Shown piece after piece: positions 1-9,685 of a stretch of 44,878 bases of DNA. Numbering within the stretch: the stretch's first letter is position 1; the number at the start of each line of letters is the position of its first letter. The position numbers and the translations under genes are program-made. The notes beneath the pieces were generated by a model that saw only the letters and a program-made list of their open reading frames with translations, was not told the DNA's origin and searched no databases. This DNA comes from a virus: IMG/VR virus record IMGVR_UViG_3300017971_000101, positions 1-44,878 of that record; one strand, 5' to 3'.

Positions 1-123
1 CACGGGGGAAACTGCATGCAATCACGGCTGCCCCCATTTAGACGAGCCGGTGGAGCTGCGGAAGGATCCCACACCGGAAAAGCGGCGGCCGAGCCAATTC
101 AATTCCAGGCCGGTGCAGGCCAC
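1..123. repeat. Terminal direct repeat, left copy (circular join)
   Basis: Bases 1-123 are identical to bases 44756-44878. The repeat lies inside one reading frame that continues in phase across the join, so it is most simply the overlap of a circular or circularly permuted assembly. A genuine short terminal repeat, as in T7-like phages, cannot be excluded from sequence alone. Confidence 0.95.
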
Positions 124-241
124 CCCGGAGGAGGTCGCGACGTGGCCGATCGTCGGCTACGGCCTCAGCCTCTGCTACGGCAAGCAGTGGCGCTTTGACG
201 AGTTCAAGGACGAGCGGCCGGAGCCCGAAGAAAATGAATAA
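2..241 (+). CDS. C-terminal part of a join-spanning cysteine-containing protein
   Basis: This is the 3' part of a gene that begins at 44619 and runs through the circular join. Joined, it is about 125 residues. The visible part contains the cysteine/histidine stretch CNHGCPH and, near the end, GLSLCYGKQW, followed by an acidic tail. The Cys/His spacing suggests a small metal-binding protein, but I do not recognise a family. The stop TAA (239-241) overlaps the ATG of the next gene at 234, as expected for translational coupling. It belongs to the plus-strand early arm. Function unknown. Confidence 0.8.
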   Translation, partial: TGETACNHGCPHLDEPVELRKDPTPEKRRPSQFNSRPVQATPEEVATWPIVGYGLSLCYGKQWRFDEFKDERPEPEENE

Positions 242-659
242 TCAAATGGAGCCCCTGGCGCTGGGGAGAGATATGCAGCTGCCGGAGATTTTGGCGGCCT
301 ACGATCAGAGCAAGTTTGAGGATCCTCAGCGTATTGAGGAGATAGAAAAAGCCATTAGCTCTGCCGTCCATACGCAGCTGACCCCATTATTCAAGGTTGA
401 AAAAAAGGACGAGTATGCCTGTAATTGCGAGGCCCTGCACGGCGAGGCCCACAAGGGGTATTGCAAAGCCCTTTTAAAACCAAAGCACGAGTGGATGGAT
501 AAGGATATGCAGAAGTGGTATAGGGAAAATCGGGGCACATTTTTCCGTGCCTACGAAACCCCGTATGGTGAAATCGACCTCGACGACCTGCGCCGACGAG
601 ATCTTGTATATCTTATCTTCCGCTACTGTCAACCCCTGACGGGTTGCAAACCAGCTTGA
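234..659 (+). CDS. Hypothetical protein, 141 aa, early arm
   Basis: An unrecognised soluble protein. I chose the ATG at 234 rather than the upstream in-frame start at 195 because it gives a short overlap with the preceding stop codon and leaves a purine-rich GGAG stretch upstream. The middle has the Cys/His cluster ACNCEALHGEAHKGYC, which could bind a metal ion, and the C-terminus is rich in charged and aromatic residues. It is the last gene before a 129-base gap with terminator-like hairpins, so it probably closes a transcription unit. No functional assignment is justified. Confidence 0.7.
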   Translation: MNNQMEPLALGRDMQLPEILAAYDQSKFEDPQRIEEIEKAISSAVHTQLTPLFKVEKKDEYACNCEALHGEAHKGYCKALLKPKHEWMDKDMQKWYRENRGTFFRAYETPYGEIDLDDLRRRDLVYLIFRYCQPLTGCKPA

Positions 660-719
660 CATCCAGCCAGGCCCGGCAACTGGATTAAGAGATAAAACCC
701 GCGTCGTTACACCTATTGC

Positions 720-784
720 GAGCTGTGGGCTTTAGCTTTTTTTTGATGAAAAAAATCAGAACGGGGCAGCCGGGGCCCCATTTT
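720..784 (+). terminator. Possible Rho-independent terminator region
   Basis: Two terminator-like elements lie in the 129-base gap between genes. The first is a short GAGCT/AGCTT stem (one G-U pair) at 720-738 whose 3' side runs into eight T residues (737-744). The second is a GGGGC/GCCCC stem (763-767 with 775-779) followed by ATTTTAATT. Both stems are short, so termination may be weak or partial. Confidence 0.35.
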
Positions 785-788
785 AATT

Positions 789-1253
789 ATGAAAACTCTT
801 GATATAGAAATTGCGCTGGCTCAATATTTCAACCCCAGAACAAACCTGATGATACCCAACGTGCATTGGGGATTTAGTATTCACGAGTGCGATATGTTGG
901 TGATGTCGGCAGCCGGCTATCTCAGCGAGGTAGAGATCAAGGTGTCTTTGTCTGATTTAAAAAAAGATAAAAAAAAAGAGCATGGTCATGAGGACGATAG
1001 AATAAAATGTTTTTATTTCGCCATGCCAAAAAAACTGTTAAAGCACAGCGATCTCGTGCCGGAACGAGCTGGTATTTTAAGTGTAGATTATTCCCCAACA
1101 CCAGGACATTACAAAATATTTTTAGAGCGCGGGGCCGTAATTAATAAAAAAGCACCAAAAATGAGGATCGGAGAAATGTACGAATTGGCCCGCCTGGGCG
1201 CGTTAAGGATATGGACCCTCAAGAGAAAGATAAAAAAATTACAGGAGGAGTGA
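789..1253 (+). CDS. MmcB-like PD-(D/E)XK nuclease family protein
   Basis: A 154-residue protein with the pattern of the MmcB-like branch of the PD-(D/E)XK nuclease superfamily. An acidic residue lies in HECDML (about residue 35), then E-x-K in EVEIKVSLSDL (about 48-56), then a basic KKDKKKEHGH segment and the strand FYFAMPKKL. The D and E-x-K residues are the expected metal-binding and catalytic set. The family is associated with DNA repair and processing. In a phage it may act in recombination or host DNA breakdown (inference). There is no clear Shine-Dalgarno site before ATG 789, only an AT-rich leader. Its TGA overlaps the next ATG at 1253. Confidence 0.65.
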   Translation: MKTLDIEIALAQYFNPRTNLMIPNVHWGFSIHECDMLVMSAAGYLSEVEIKVSLSDLKKDKKKEHGHEDDRIKCFYFAMPKKLLKHSDLVPERAGILSVDYSPTPGHYKIFLERGAVINKKAPKMRIGEMYELARLGALRIWTLKRKIKKLQEE

Positions 1254-1564
1254 TGAAAAAACCTTTTATGAAGTATGTTTTTTTTAAGGTGGATTGGAGT
1301 GGCCAATTCACCCTGCACGAGGACGGGATGGATCCCCTGGATATGCTGTCCCTGGTTAAAATGCTAATTACGAAAAAGATCGGCGGCCTGGATATAGATG
1401 CCGTGATCGAGATGCTAAAGAAACACCGGGCCTCTATTTCACCCGACCACCCAGGCGACGATAAGCCCGCATCACCTTGTCAACATAGCTCTGATTGCAA
1501 AAAACCTTCTTCCCCGTCTGGGGGTCCACCTTCTTTCTTGGACTTCCCTGGTTGTATGAACTGA
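1253..1564 (+). CDS. Hypothetical protein, 103 aa, overlaps the convergent lysis gene
   Basis: The start is ATG 1253, overlapping the previous stop (TGATG) and preceded by GGAGGAG. The first 60 or so residues look like a compact domain (MKKPFMKYVFFKVDWSG, then helices up to MLKKH). The last 40 or so are low-complexity, rich in Pro, Ser, Asp and Gly. That tail is encoded by DNA that is also the 3' end of the minus-strand transglycosylase gene, an antisense overlap of 131 bases. It may be an accidental extension after loss of an earlier stop. It is the last gene of the plus arm. Function unknown. Confidence 0.6.
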   Translation: MKKPFMKYVFFKVDWSGQFTLHEDGMDPLDMLSLVKMLITKKIGGLDIDAVIEMLKKHRASISPDHPGDDKPASPCQHSSDCKKPSSPSGGPPSFLDFPGCMN

Positions 1565-1961
1565 TCACCTTGTCCAGATAATAATATTTATTAATCAGAC
1601 TCTTCACTTTGAGGCAGCCGTGGTTAATGGAGTTGTCAATATCCATCAGCTCCCCCGGCTTGCCCTTAAAGCCCTGGCTGACAGCCACCCCGTACAGGAC
1701 CTGCATCACACCCATTGAATAAAAGGCCAGATCATTGGTCCTGTGCGCGGCCGGGATCATCTTCTTATACCACTGTTTTCTTTTAAGTGCTGGTTCAAAC
1801 CTCAGCGCCTGTGGTTTCTTCTTGCTCTCCACCTGGGCGATCGCGTGGACCAGGGCGATCTCTAGCCCGTACTCCTTCGCATAATAATTTAATCGCTCGT
1901 CAACATTGGCAGCTAAGTTTTCTTTAGTCGCACCACTTATATACATCGTCATTGTGGCCAT
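1434..1961 (-). CDS. Lytic transglycosylase / endolysin (SLT-like, GH23-type fold)
   Basis: A 175-residue peptidoglycan-cleaving enzyme of the soluble lytic transglycosylase type. It has the family signature in order: AIAQVES with the likely catalytic Glu at residue 45, YSMGVMQ (the GLMQ-like motif), and SSYNQGSP (the AYNAG-like motif). A start at 1988 is possible, but ATG 1961 has GGAGG at the right distance and removes nine residues not needed by the fold. No signal peptide or membrane segment is seen, so export would need a holin, or the protein rides in the virion. It lies at the end of the late operon after the ejection proteins, fitting either lysis or cell-wall drilling during entry. 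Confidence 0.8.
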   Translation of the reverse strand: MATMTMYISGATKENLAANVDERLNYYAKEYGLEIALVHAIAQVESKKKPQALRFEPALKRKQWYKKMIPAAHRTNDLAFYSMGVMQVLYGVAVSQGFKGKPGELMDIDNSINHGCLKVKSLINKYYYLDKVISSYNQGSPRKKVDPQTGKKVFCNQSYVDKVMRAYRRLGGRVK

Positions 1962-1984
1962 AACAATCCCTCCTAACTTTTTGA

Positions 1985-4900
1985 TCATCGCGGCTGTTGG
2001 TCATTTACGCGCCGCTGCTCCTCGATGGTTTCCTCTAAGGTCTTAAACTTTTTCCCGAAGGTCCGATGATATGCTCTCCGCATATTGGTGTGGAAGGTCC
2101 TCTGAGCAGCACGTAATTCTCCTATGGTTTTAGTCTTATCTAGTGCAGCATAAAAATCCTTGATCATTTTGTTGGGGTTCTCAATGTCGTACACATACCC
2201 CAGCCCGCCGGTGTTAAAGATCTTCACCGCCAGCGACACGTCCTCGTCAGCCCAATTTGATATGTCAGAGCCAAAGGGAAAGTTCATCCTGAAAAACTCC
2301 CAGGCCAGCTGCTTGGTGGCCTCTGCCCTATTGGGAGATGTCCACAGCGGCTTGCCCGTGACGGGGTTGGTGTTGGTCTTGACGGCCCAGATCCAGCGCA
2401 TACTCGCCGATATGTTGTTTCGTAGAGTGAGGGCGAAGGGCCTGGTGATATATTTCTCAAGCTCAAACAGCGGGGTGGAGAGGGCCAGGTACCGGTACTG
2501 CTCTCCGAATTGAGTTTCAGCCAGCTTGTGGGCCCGGTAGTTGGTAAAGGCATCCCAGGGATCCTCGTAACCATATCCGAGCATACTCACCAGCAGGCCC
2601 TTGATCGCGCCCCTGAGCGCCAGGGCCCGCAGCAGCGGCCCCATTTCAAACAGGGCCTGCTCCCACTTGTTGTCGGACACCATATACATTTGGTCCGGTG
2701 TGCCGCCGGCGATCCGCTTAACTCCCCGGCCGAAGTTTTTAAACATCTCCTTATACATCCGGCCCGTTCCTACACGGTACGTGGGATAGATGAAGAAAAA
2801 GTTTAAGATCATCCGGGTAAAGCTCGGGACCCTGGAATACTGCACCATGTGGAGGTTGGTGTAGTCGGCCGCCAGGAAAGCCGCATGCTCCCGATCGTTG
2901 GGATAGACCTTGATCAGTTTGTCAAACATCGTCTTGGCCATTGTAATCCGCATCACTTCGTCGATCGACCAGGCCAGCTCCTGGTACCCTTTGTACCCCC
3001 TCGAGATCCTTCCGAGATTTTCCTTGACAAAATTGCCGGCCTTACCCAGGGCAGTTTCCGCATCCATATCCGGGTGTCTTTTCCTAAACACCGAGGAGAT
3101 GTAGTGCTTGAGCCCCAGGAATTGATCCTCACCCATTACCTTGTACCAGGCGCGGGTGGCATCGTGGATAATGCTCTCTACTCCCACCGAATGGTTAAAC
3201 AGATCGTACTTGTTCATTAGCCAATAAAACTCGGCATACTCATTCCCGGCCCTGGTGGTAAACCGCTCCTGATATGCCTTGACAGCAAACTTCCAATTCT
3301 TGGCTCCTTTGGCCGCCAAACCCCAGGGAGTACCAATAGTCATTTGCACGATATCATTAGCCATCATTATCGTCGGCTTGTAGAGAGTAATTACTTTTAG
3401 CGTGGAATTGACCCGGCCGATCAGACCCAGGGTTTTATTTAAAAACTCGTATCCGGTCAGCTTTTGGGAGAGGTCGTCACGGAATAAATACTGCTTGAAG
3501 TTTTTTACCGCAACCCGGTCGAAATATAGGCCGTCCCAGCCGGGCAGGTTCGGTGCCAGGGCCTGCGCCCGACGGATCTCCTCGGCGATCAGCGGCTGGC
3601 GATCGGCCCCTACCCTGGCCCGCTTGTAAGCCTCGGTATTAAAAACCTTGTGCTCGGCCCGGTGATCGCTCTCGTGCGTTTTCCAATTAAACGGCATATG
3701 CTGTTCGCCGCCGGTTATAGCCTCCATTATCTTTTCGGTCCAATACCGTTTGCGATCTACGACATCTGACTTGAGCTGGTTTTGGAGATCAGCGTTCATC
3801 TTGGGAATGTTGGGATCGTCACTCTCCCGGAAAAAATTGATCAGCTCCTGGCGCTCCTTTGTAAACTCATAACCAGAGAGCACACGGTTGACGTAGTTCA
3901 TATCCCGGATCTTTTTGGACTCGGCCTGGAGCTTGTCTTTAAGCCTGCGGATCTCTGCCTCCGGCCGCTCCTCTATTGCCTGGAGCTCCTTGATCCGATT
4001 GGCAATATGTTTTTTATTTCGCTTGGCCCTTGAGATCTCGGCATCAACGGGTTTCCAGAAATAGCCACCCATGTCAGCCAGGGTTTCTACCACGGCCTCA
4101 AGCCTGGCCTCTTTCTCGTCGGCAAACTTGTGCATCAGCTTATATTTTTTGGCATCGGAAAAGTCTGCATCCTTGAGCTCTTTCCAGGTCCACTCCCTGA
4201 CCCGGCCCTCGTACTCGATCGGGATCTTGGTGGTGGGTGCCAGCTTTTCAACCAGGTGATTGTGAAATTGTTTTCTAAACCCGTCTGCCATATGCTGATT
4301 ATACAGCCGGGAGAAAAGATAGGTGATCAAAGACTTTTCCACCTGAAAACTATTGAGCTCGACCTTATATCCTTTCTCGATCAGATTGTAAAGGGTGGGG
4401 ATCTCCCTGCCCAGCAGCTCGTCAGCGATCGGGGACAGCTGTTTCGGGCCCTTGACCCGGCCGGCCTCGGCATCCCGGAGCTTGGAATTGATCTCGCTAC
4501 CAAAGACCTTGCGCCCGTCGGGAAAGGCCAGGATCCGGTGGTGCTCATACATCAGCTTTTCCGGTGTAAAATCTATGTAGTGCTTGAGTGTGAGTTCGGC
4601 ATCGATCTTGATTTTCGGATCCTTGATCTGTTTGAATAAATTAACCAGAAACGGTATGCCATTTTTCTCCGATTTAAAATCACCGAAATCGAGCTCGGCC
4701 GCCTTTTTACCGGTGTGGTCGAAGTATTTAGTGACCAGGCCGCGGAGGACTTTACGTTGAGCTTTTTTAAGATTTTCAAATAGATCGAGATTTTTATAAA
4801 AACCAAACTCCTCGCCCAGGATCGTAAACAGCTGGTCAATCGTTTTATAGAAAACATCATCTTTCCTGATCATAAAATCAACCAGGTCTTTGGCTTTGAT

Positions 4901-7900
4901 CCCCAGCTTTTGGACCAGGATCTTACTGATCACCAGGTCGTCGGCGCTGCGTTTCCAGATGTTAAAGATCTCGGCCCCGGTCAAGTGCTTGGGATTACTG
5001 ATAAGGGTTTCGACATCGATCCGGGGGTCGCCGGACCAATTAATCTCCTCAGTGGCCAGGCGCTTGATCAGATCTTCTTTCAGCTGCCGGGCCTCAATAT
5101 CCTCGAAATATCCCTTAAACTCTGTTTCTCTGATAAATGGCTGGAGGCGCTGAAACACCTCGAAGTTGAGGTGCCGCTCCTTCATTGTCGCGCCGGGGAT
5201 CTTGGTCTGAACGAAATCGCTGTAAACCTCCTCAATCAGCCTGGTGCTATCGACATCGGTTAATCGCTCCCTGGCCGCAGCTGCCCTGGTAATAGACTTT
5301 TGCAGGTGCTGAACATTTTTGCGATCCTCCCAGAGAGTGAACTTTTCTTTGAAAAATTGATGGACCCCTTTCCCGAACTTTCTGATTCCTTCAAGCGGTG
5401 GACGGTTTTCTGCATCATTCGCTTTGGCATTGTTGTAAAATCTATCGACAAATTGTTGCTTACTTTCCTCAGCATTTACCCTCGCATAGTTGTGGATCCC
5501 GGACAAGTCACCGTCAAGGTTGGCCATATTCCGGGTTTCGCCGTGGAAGTATGTATTAACCCCTTCCTCCACGGACATATACTGGTCAATGCCCTGGTTG
5601 CGGATCGAGGCCCTGGTTTCTTCTGCGCCACGATTGCCCTCGGACTTTTCCACCATTTCGATATTGTTCCACAGCTCGGACTCTACCACGGCCGGCAGCT
5701 GGGGATCGATCATCTTGAGATCCAGGACCATCTCGTAAAGGGCCCGCTGCGCCCGTACCCTGCGGCCGGGATTTGCATTAAGGAAATCCACCAGGGAATT
5801 AAAATCCCGGTGCGATCCACCGATTACATCCAGGATCCGCTTGGTCCTGGCCTTGATCCCGCTGTCTGACATGTCAAAAAGAACGTCTTTAAACCTGGCG
5901 GCCAGGTCGGGGTTGAGGATATCCACGAGATAATTGATCGTGTTGTGGGCCTTGGCCAGGCCGCCGAGATCTTGAGGGTTCAGGGTATAGGCAGTTGAAA
6001 CATTTTTAAACTTGGAGATGGATTGAATGGATCCATCTGGTTTATGGATATTGATCACAAACCTGCGGTGCTCATTAGCCCGATCGCCCTCGTACCGGCC
6101 GCCCAGCCGGTTGTGTAGATCCAGGATGGCCTCGTCAAAATCCTTTTTAGAAACACCGGAAGATATAAAGATCATTTTGGTATTATCTTCTTCCTCGGGG
6201 TTCCTGATGTGGATCTCGCCCTGGCCGGCGGTTTTGTTAAAATCAACGACGTGCTTTGCCACCAGGTTGGCTGCTTTCTGTAAGAAAATATCAGCAATTT
6301 CCTTACCGTATTGCCGCCCCATTTCGTCGTAAGCCTCTTTGAGGGAGAGGACGTAAGCGCCATTGTCATAGGTGGCGCGGGCCACGGACGGAAGATCATA
6401 CTCTTTGAACATCCCCGTCAGCTCGTTCAATTTGCCCCGCTCGGCCCGCAGCGTATTGTAAAGGATCATTACGTCGGTCGGATCCATTTCCTTCTTCATC
6501 TTAGGATATGCCTCAGCTGCTTTGTTGGCGGCATCGGTGATGCGGCGGCCGATGTGATTTATCTTGTTCTCGATTTGTTTTGCGCTCAGGTCCTGGACCC
6601 CCAGCCGCCACAACAGGCCGCGGTGGAAATCAAGGTTGGTGAAATGACGGTATTTGGAGAGAAAGCGCAGCGCCACATTCATCCAATAAGTGGGATTTTC
6701 TTTGGCAACAACCAGCATCTGGGCCAGCTCGGTCTGGCTCAGGCGCTCGGCCTGGCCCCAATCCCGGCGGTGGCGCTCGGTCTTTTTCCGTAAGACCGCA
6801 TCCTTTCGTCTTTCCAGCGCGGGCAAGGTAGTGACGGATCCGGGCTCATAATCAAAGAGATCGTCACGGATCGCCTCGGTGATAACGGGCTCTTTTTCCC
6901 GCAATTTGGCATAGTGTAATTTCTCAAGATCGGCGGCGCGTTCCAAGGGCCGCATCTGGTCCCAAGCCTCGAGCTCCTTTTTATTAAAACTCTCACCCTT
7001 ATCCAGCTTTTTTTCCAGCACATACCGCTGGTTGGCTGTTTGAATATGCCCTACGACGTTTAGAATCGCCGTGTCTAGGATATGATTAATGCCCTTACCT
7101 TTTTGGACATACTTGACATAGCTGGCCATATTGAGAAAAGCCAGCTCCAGGCCCAGGTAGCCCTGCATATCATCATAGGGGGTGTATTTGGCGAGCTTGC
7201 CGGCGCGGGCGATCTGCCGTTTCAGGTTCTTTTCGATATAGTCCTGGTATTTCCCCAGATTGGTGCGGATCTCTCGCTCCAGCCCCCTGGCTTTCAGTAG
7301 CTCGTCTTTGGTGGCCTGGCTGCGATAAACCTCGGCAACCTCTTTTTCCGACACACCCTTGATGTATTCGTCTTTGTGGATAAAAAACTTTTCCAGCTGG
7401 TCCATCAGCTTGAGGATCCTGGCATGATCCTTCGCCTGGGCCCCTTTATAAGTGCCGGTAAAGGTCTTGGCGGCCCTGGACATTTCATCGATAAACTCTT
7501 TGATATTTATCCCGGCCCCCTCCCTGGTTGCCTTTTTAAACTTGACCGGAGGTTTTTTCTTAGCGTTGCGGAAATCGGCCTCGTCCATTCCAAACCGTTC
7601 TTTGGCAGTTTTTACAACGTTGGCGATCTCTTGCAGATATTCATTTTTCTGCCGATCTATTACGCTATCATCGACACGGCCCTTTTTCTCTTTTTTTATT
7701 ACTGCGTTGAGATCCTTAATCTCTCGCCGATATTTGCCGATCTGTCTTTTGTGGTGTTCTTGCCGCTGGATCAAATAGTTTTTCTCACCCTCTGAGGCGA
7801 GTGTCTTTTCATCCTGGGGCATTTTCTCCAGCTTTTCGATCTGTAGGTTGTTTTCCTCGATCAGCTTTTCGTGGCGCGTTATAAAGTCTTGAAATCCTTT

Positions 7901-9682
7901 AACGGATCCCTCGTACTGCTTGACCTTCGCCTCGTCAACAATGACCTTTCCGCGTTTTTTATCCAGGCCCGCCAGCTCTTTCTCATAAAACTCAAGCTCG
8001 GACCGCATATCCCGCAGATCCTCCAGATCTTGCTTGCGATCGGCCGCCTGCTTTTTCTTAATCGAGGGCGCGGACACTTTTACCTTTAATGGTATTTTTT
8101 CCGCAACGAGAAAATCCTGAAATGCCTTGCGATCTTGCATTATTCCGGCATTGATCGCCCGCTCGATCATCGCCTCGGTCCACCCCATCCTGGATCCCAA
8201 CCTGCGGACCAGGCGCTCCTCGGCAAACCGCATCGCCAGCTGGGGCTCGCTGACATCGATCTTACCCACGAAATCATTTTCAAATACTGTCTTGACCTCG
8301 TGGTTTCTTATGTGGGGGATCAGCGCCGTATCAACGGCATCACGGCGCTGCTCGGCAGTAAACCCCCGGCCGCCGTTGTCGGCCCGGTGCATCGCCTCTT
8401 TCATATCTACCGTGACGGCCGCCTCCAGGAGGATGTCGTCGCCTAATCCGTGCTTAACTGACTCCGGGTGCTTAACCAACAGGGAGTAATTGTCCTTGAT
8501 CCCTGGGTTTTTACTAAACATTTCCTTCCGCAGGTCCGGTGTCATTCTCGACCAGATCTTGCCCTGGACCTCGCCGAGAGCGTGACCCAGGAGCCAATCC
8601 GTGGCAAACTGCTGGTGATCCCAGCGCTCTTGCTGCCCGGTCAGGATCCGATATCCTTGAGCAGCTGCGGACCAGAGGAAGTCGCCGGCAAACCTGGCGG
8701 CCCAGCTGATCGGAGAGTTAATAACGGAGAGGGAATACCCGGCAAAAAAACTTTCCATCCCCGGCAGCAGGCCCGTGCGCCATTCCTTTTCCGTCATTTG
8801 GTCCTCGGCCATATACTTGCGGACCTTTTCGTTTACCTTGTCCCTGGCCAGGGTGAGCAGCCCCATATGGATCTGATTGGCCCCGACCTGGGAGATCTCC
8901 ATCAGTTTCCGACCCTTGATCATCCCGCGCCTGGCCCTGGATGCTACCCGGAAAGCCTCTCCCAGCTTGGAGATCTTCGCGGCATGGTAGGGATAATACC
9001 CCATGGCATTGAGCAGGCGGTACGCGCCCTTGGATCGGCGCATCACATTGGCTAATTTCGCGGGGGTGCCGAGAAATCCCGTCGCGGCGGCAAGGGCCAT
9101 AAAATTACCGACCTCTCCCAGGACCGCCCCGGTGCCATTAGCTATGGGATTGTATTGGCGATGCAGCTGCCCGTAAATGGGGTGCTCGCCCTTATGAAAA
9201 CCAAAGGTGAAATGATCGAGAAAAGAGTCTGCAAAAGCCTGAGCGCCTAAACCAGCGTTCCTGACTTCTATTTTTTTATAATCTTCCGGGACCTTCGCCA
9301 GCCGGTCTTTTTCCTTCTTGTGCCAGAAATCTCTCCAGCGCTTTTCCAGCTGTCTGATGCGGGTCTGGGGAACGTGGAGGGGGTTGTAAGACAGATCGGT
9401 CCAGGACTCACCCCATGCAGCCTCCTCCAGGGCCTCTGGCGCGTTAAACTCGGCCTCTACGACCTCACCCTTAGCCCACTCGTTAAAAAGGTCTAATTTG
9501 CGCTTTTTGAGCGCTTTTTCTTCTTCTTCGTTTTGCTGACGGGCCCACTCCTCAAAAGGCAATTCCTTTTTGTATTCCAGCGAGGGAATGGGTTGGGCAG
9601 AACTCGTGAAGTAATCGGCTCCGGGGAGAGGTTCTATCTCTCGGCCGGCCGCCTGTTTCATTTCTTCTTCAAATGTTGCCAT
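1985..9682 (-). CDS. Giant internal virion / DNA-ejection-type protein, 2565 aa
   Basis: One frame covers 17% of the genome. It starts with a charged, disordered-looking N-terminus. Hydrophobic, alanine-rich stretches follow near residues 180-210 and 307-344, then a long charged coiled coil near 540-700 and a second near 1880-1930. The C-terminal third has hydrophobic segments near 2100 (TLKVITLYKPTIMM) and 2295 (LNFFFIYPTYRV). Position and size match the large ejection proteins of T7-like phages (gp16) and the giant 'polyvalent'-type proteins of other phages, which enter the cell with the DNA. I see no transglycosylase, polymerase or protease motif. The stop overlaps the upstream alternative start of the lysis gene. 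Role inferred from context. Confidence 0.75.
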   Translation of the reverse strand: MATFEEEMKQAAGREIEPLPGADYFTSSAQPIPSLEYKKELPFEEWARQQNEEEEKALKKRKLDLFNEWAKGEVVEAEFNAPEALEEAAWGESWTDLSYNPLHVPQTRIRQLEKRWRDFWHKKEKDRLAKVPEDYKKIEVRNAGLGAQAFADSFLDHFTFGFHKGEHPIYGQLHRQYNPIANGTGAVLGEVGNFMALAAATGFLGTPAKLANVMRRSKGAYRLLNAMGYYPYHAAKISKLGEAFRVASRARRGMIKGRKLMEISQVGANQIHMGLLTLARDKVNEKVRKYMAEDQMTEKEWRTGLLPGMESFFAGYSLSVINSPISWAARFAGDFLWSAAAQGYRILTGQQERWDHQQFATDWLLGHALGEVQGKIWSRMTPDLRKEMFSKNPGIKDNYSLLVKHPESVKHGLGDDILLEAAVTVDMKEAMHRADNGGRGFTAEQRRDAVDTALIPHIRNHEVKTVFENDFVGKIDVSEPQLAMRFAEERLVRRLGSRMGWTEAMIERAINAGIMQDRKAFQDFLVAEKIPLKVKVSAPSIKKKQAADRKQDLEDLRDMRSELEFYEKELAGLDKKRGKVIVDEAKVKQYEGSVKGFQDFITRHEKLIEENNLQIEKLEKMPQDEKTLASEGEKNYLIQRQEHHKRQIGKYRREIKDLNAVIKKEKKGRVDDSVIDRQKNEYLQEIANVVKTAKERFGMDEADFRNAKKKPPVKFKKATREGAGINIKEFIDEMSRAAKTFTGTYKGAQAKDHARILKLMDQLEKFFIHKDEYIKGVSEKEVAEVYRSQATKDELLKARGLEREIRTNLGKYQDYIEKNLKRQIARAGKLAKYTPYDDMQGYLGLELAFLNMASYVKYVQKGKGINHILDTAILNVVGHIQTANQRYVLEKKLDKGESFNKKELEAWDQMRPLERAADLEKLHYAKLREKEPVITEAIRDDLFDYEPGSVTTLPALERRKDAVLRKKTERHRRDWGQAERLSQTELAQMLVVAKENPTYWMNVALRFLSKYRHFTNLDFHRGLLWRLGVQDLSAKQIENKINHIGRRITDAANKAAEAYPKMKKEMDPTDVMILYNTLRAERGKLNELTGMFKEYDLPSVARATYDNGAYVLSLKEAYDEMGRQYGKEIADIFLQKAANLVAKHVVDFNKTAGQGEIHIRNPEEEDNTKMIFISSGVSKKDFDEAILDLHNRLGGRYEGDRANEHRRFVINIHKPDGSIQSISKFKNVSTAYTLNPQDLGGLAKAHNTINYLVDILNPDLAARFKDVLFDMSDSGIKARTKRILDVIGGSHRDFNSLVDFLNANPGRRVRAQRALYEMVLDLKMIDPQLPAVVESELWNNIEMVEKSEGNRGAEETRASIRNQGIDQYMSVEEGVNTYFHGETRNMANLDGDLSGIHNYARVNAEESKQQFVDRFYNNAKANDAENRPPLEGIRKFGKGVHQFFKEKFTLWEDRKNVQHLQKSITRAAAARERLTDVDSTRLIEEVYSDFVQTKIPGATMKERHLNFEVFQRLQPFIRETEFKGYFEDIEARQLKEDLIKRLATEEINWSGDPRIDVETLISNPKHLTGAEIFNIWKRSADDLVISKILVQKLGIKAKDLVDFMIRKDDVFYKTIDQLFTILGEEFGFYKNLDLFENLKKAQRKVLRGLVTKYFDHTGKKAAELDFGDFKSEKNGIPFLVNLFKQIKDPKIKIDAELTLKHYIDFTPEKLMYEHHRILAFPDGRKVFGSEINSKLRDAEAGRVKGPKQLSPIADELLGREIPTLYNLIEKGYKVELNSFQVEKSLITYLFSRLYNQHMADGFRKQFHNHLVEKLAPTTKIPIEYEGRVREWTWKELKDADFSDAKKYKLMHKFADEKEARLEAVVETLADMGGYFWKPVDAEISRAKRNKKHIANRIKELQAIEERPEAEIRRLKDKLQAESKKIRDMNYVNRVLSGYEFTKERQELINFFRESDDPNIPKMNADLQNQLKSDVVDRKRYWTEKIMEAITGGEQHMPFNWKTHESDHRAEHKVFNTEAYKRARVGADRQPLIAEEIRRAQALAPNLPGWDGLYFDRVAVKNFKQYLFRDDLSQKLTGYEFLNKTLGLIGRVNSTLKVITLYKPTIMMANDIVQMTIGTPWGLAAKGAKNWKFAVKAYQERFTTRAGNEYAEFYWLMNKYDLFNHSVGVESIIHDATRAWYKVMGEDQFLGLKHYISSVFRKRHPDMDAETALGKAGNFVKENLGRISRGYKGYQELAWSIDEVMRITMAKTMFDKLIKVYPNDREHAAFLAADYTNLHMVQYSRVPSFTRMILNFFFIYPTYRVGTGRMYKEMFKNFGRGVKRIAGGTPDQMYMVSDNKWEQALFEMGPLLRALALRGAIKGLLVSMLGYGYEDPWDAFTNYRAHKLAETQFGEQYRYLALSTPLFELEKYITRPFALTLRNNISASMRWIWAVKTNTNPVTGKPLWTSPNRAEATKQLAWEFFRMNFPFGSDISNWADEDVSLAVKIFNTGGLGYVYDIENPNKMIKDFYAALDKTKTIGELRAAQRTFHTNMRRAYHRTFGKKFKTLEETIEEQRRVNDQQPR

Positions 9683-9685
9683 ATT

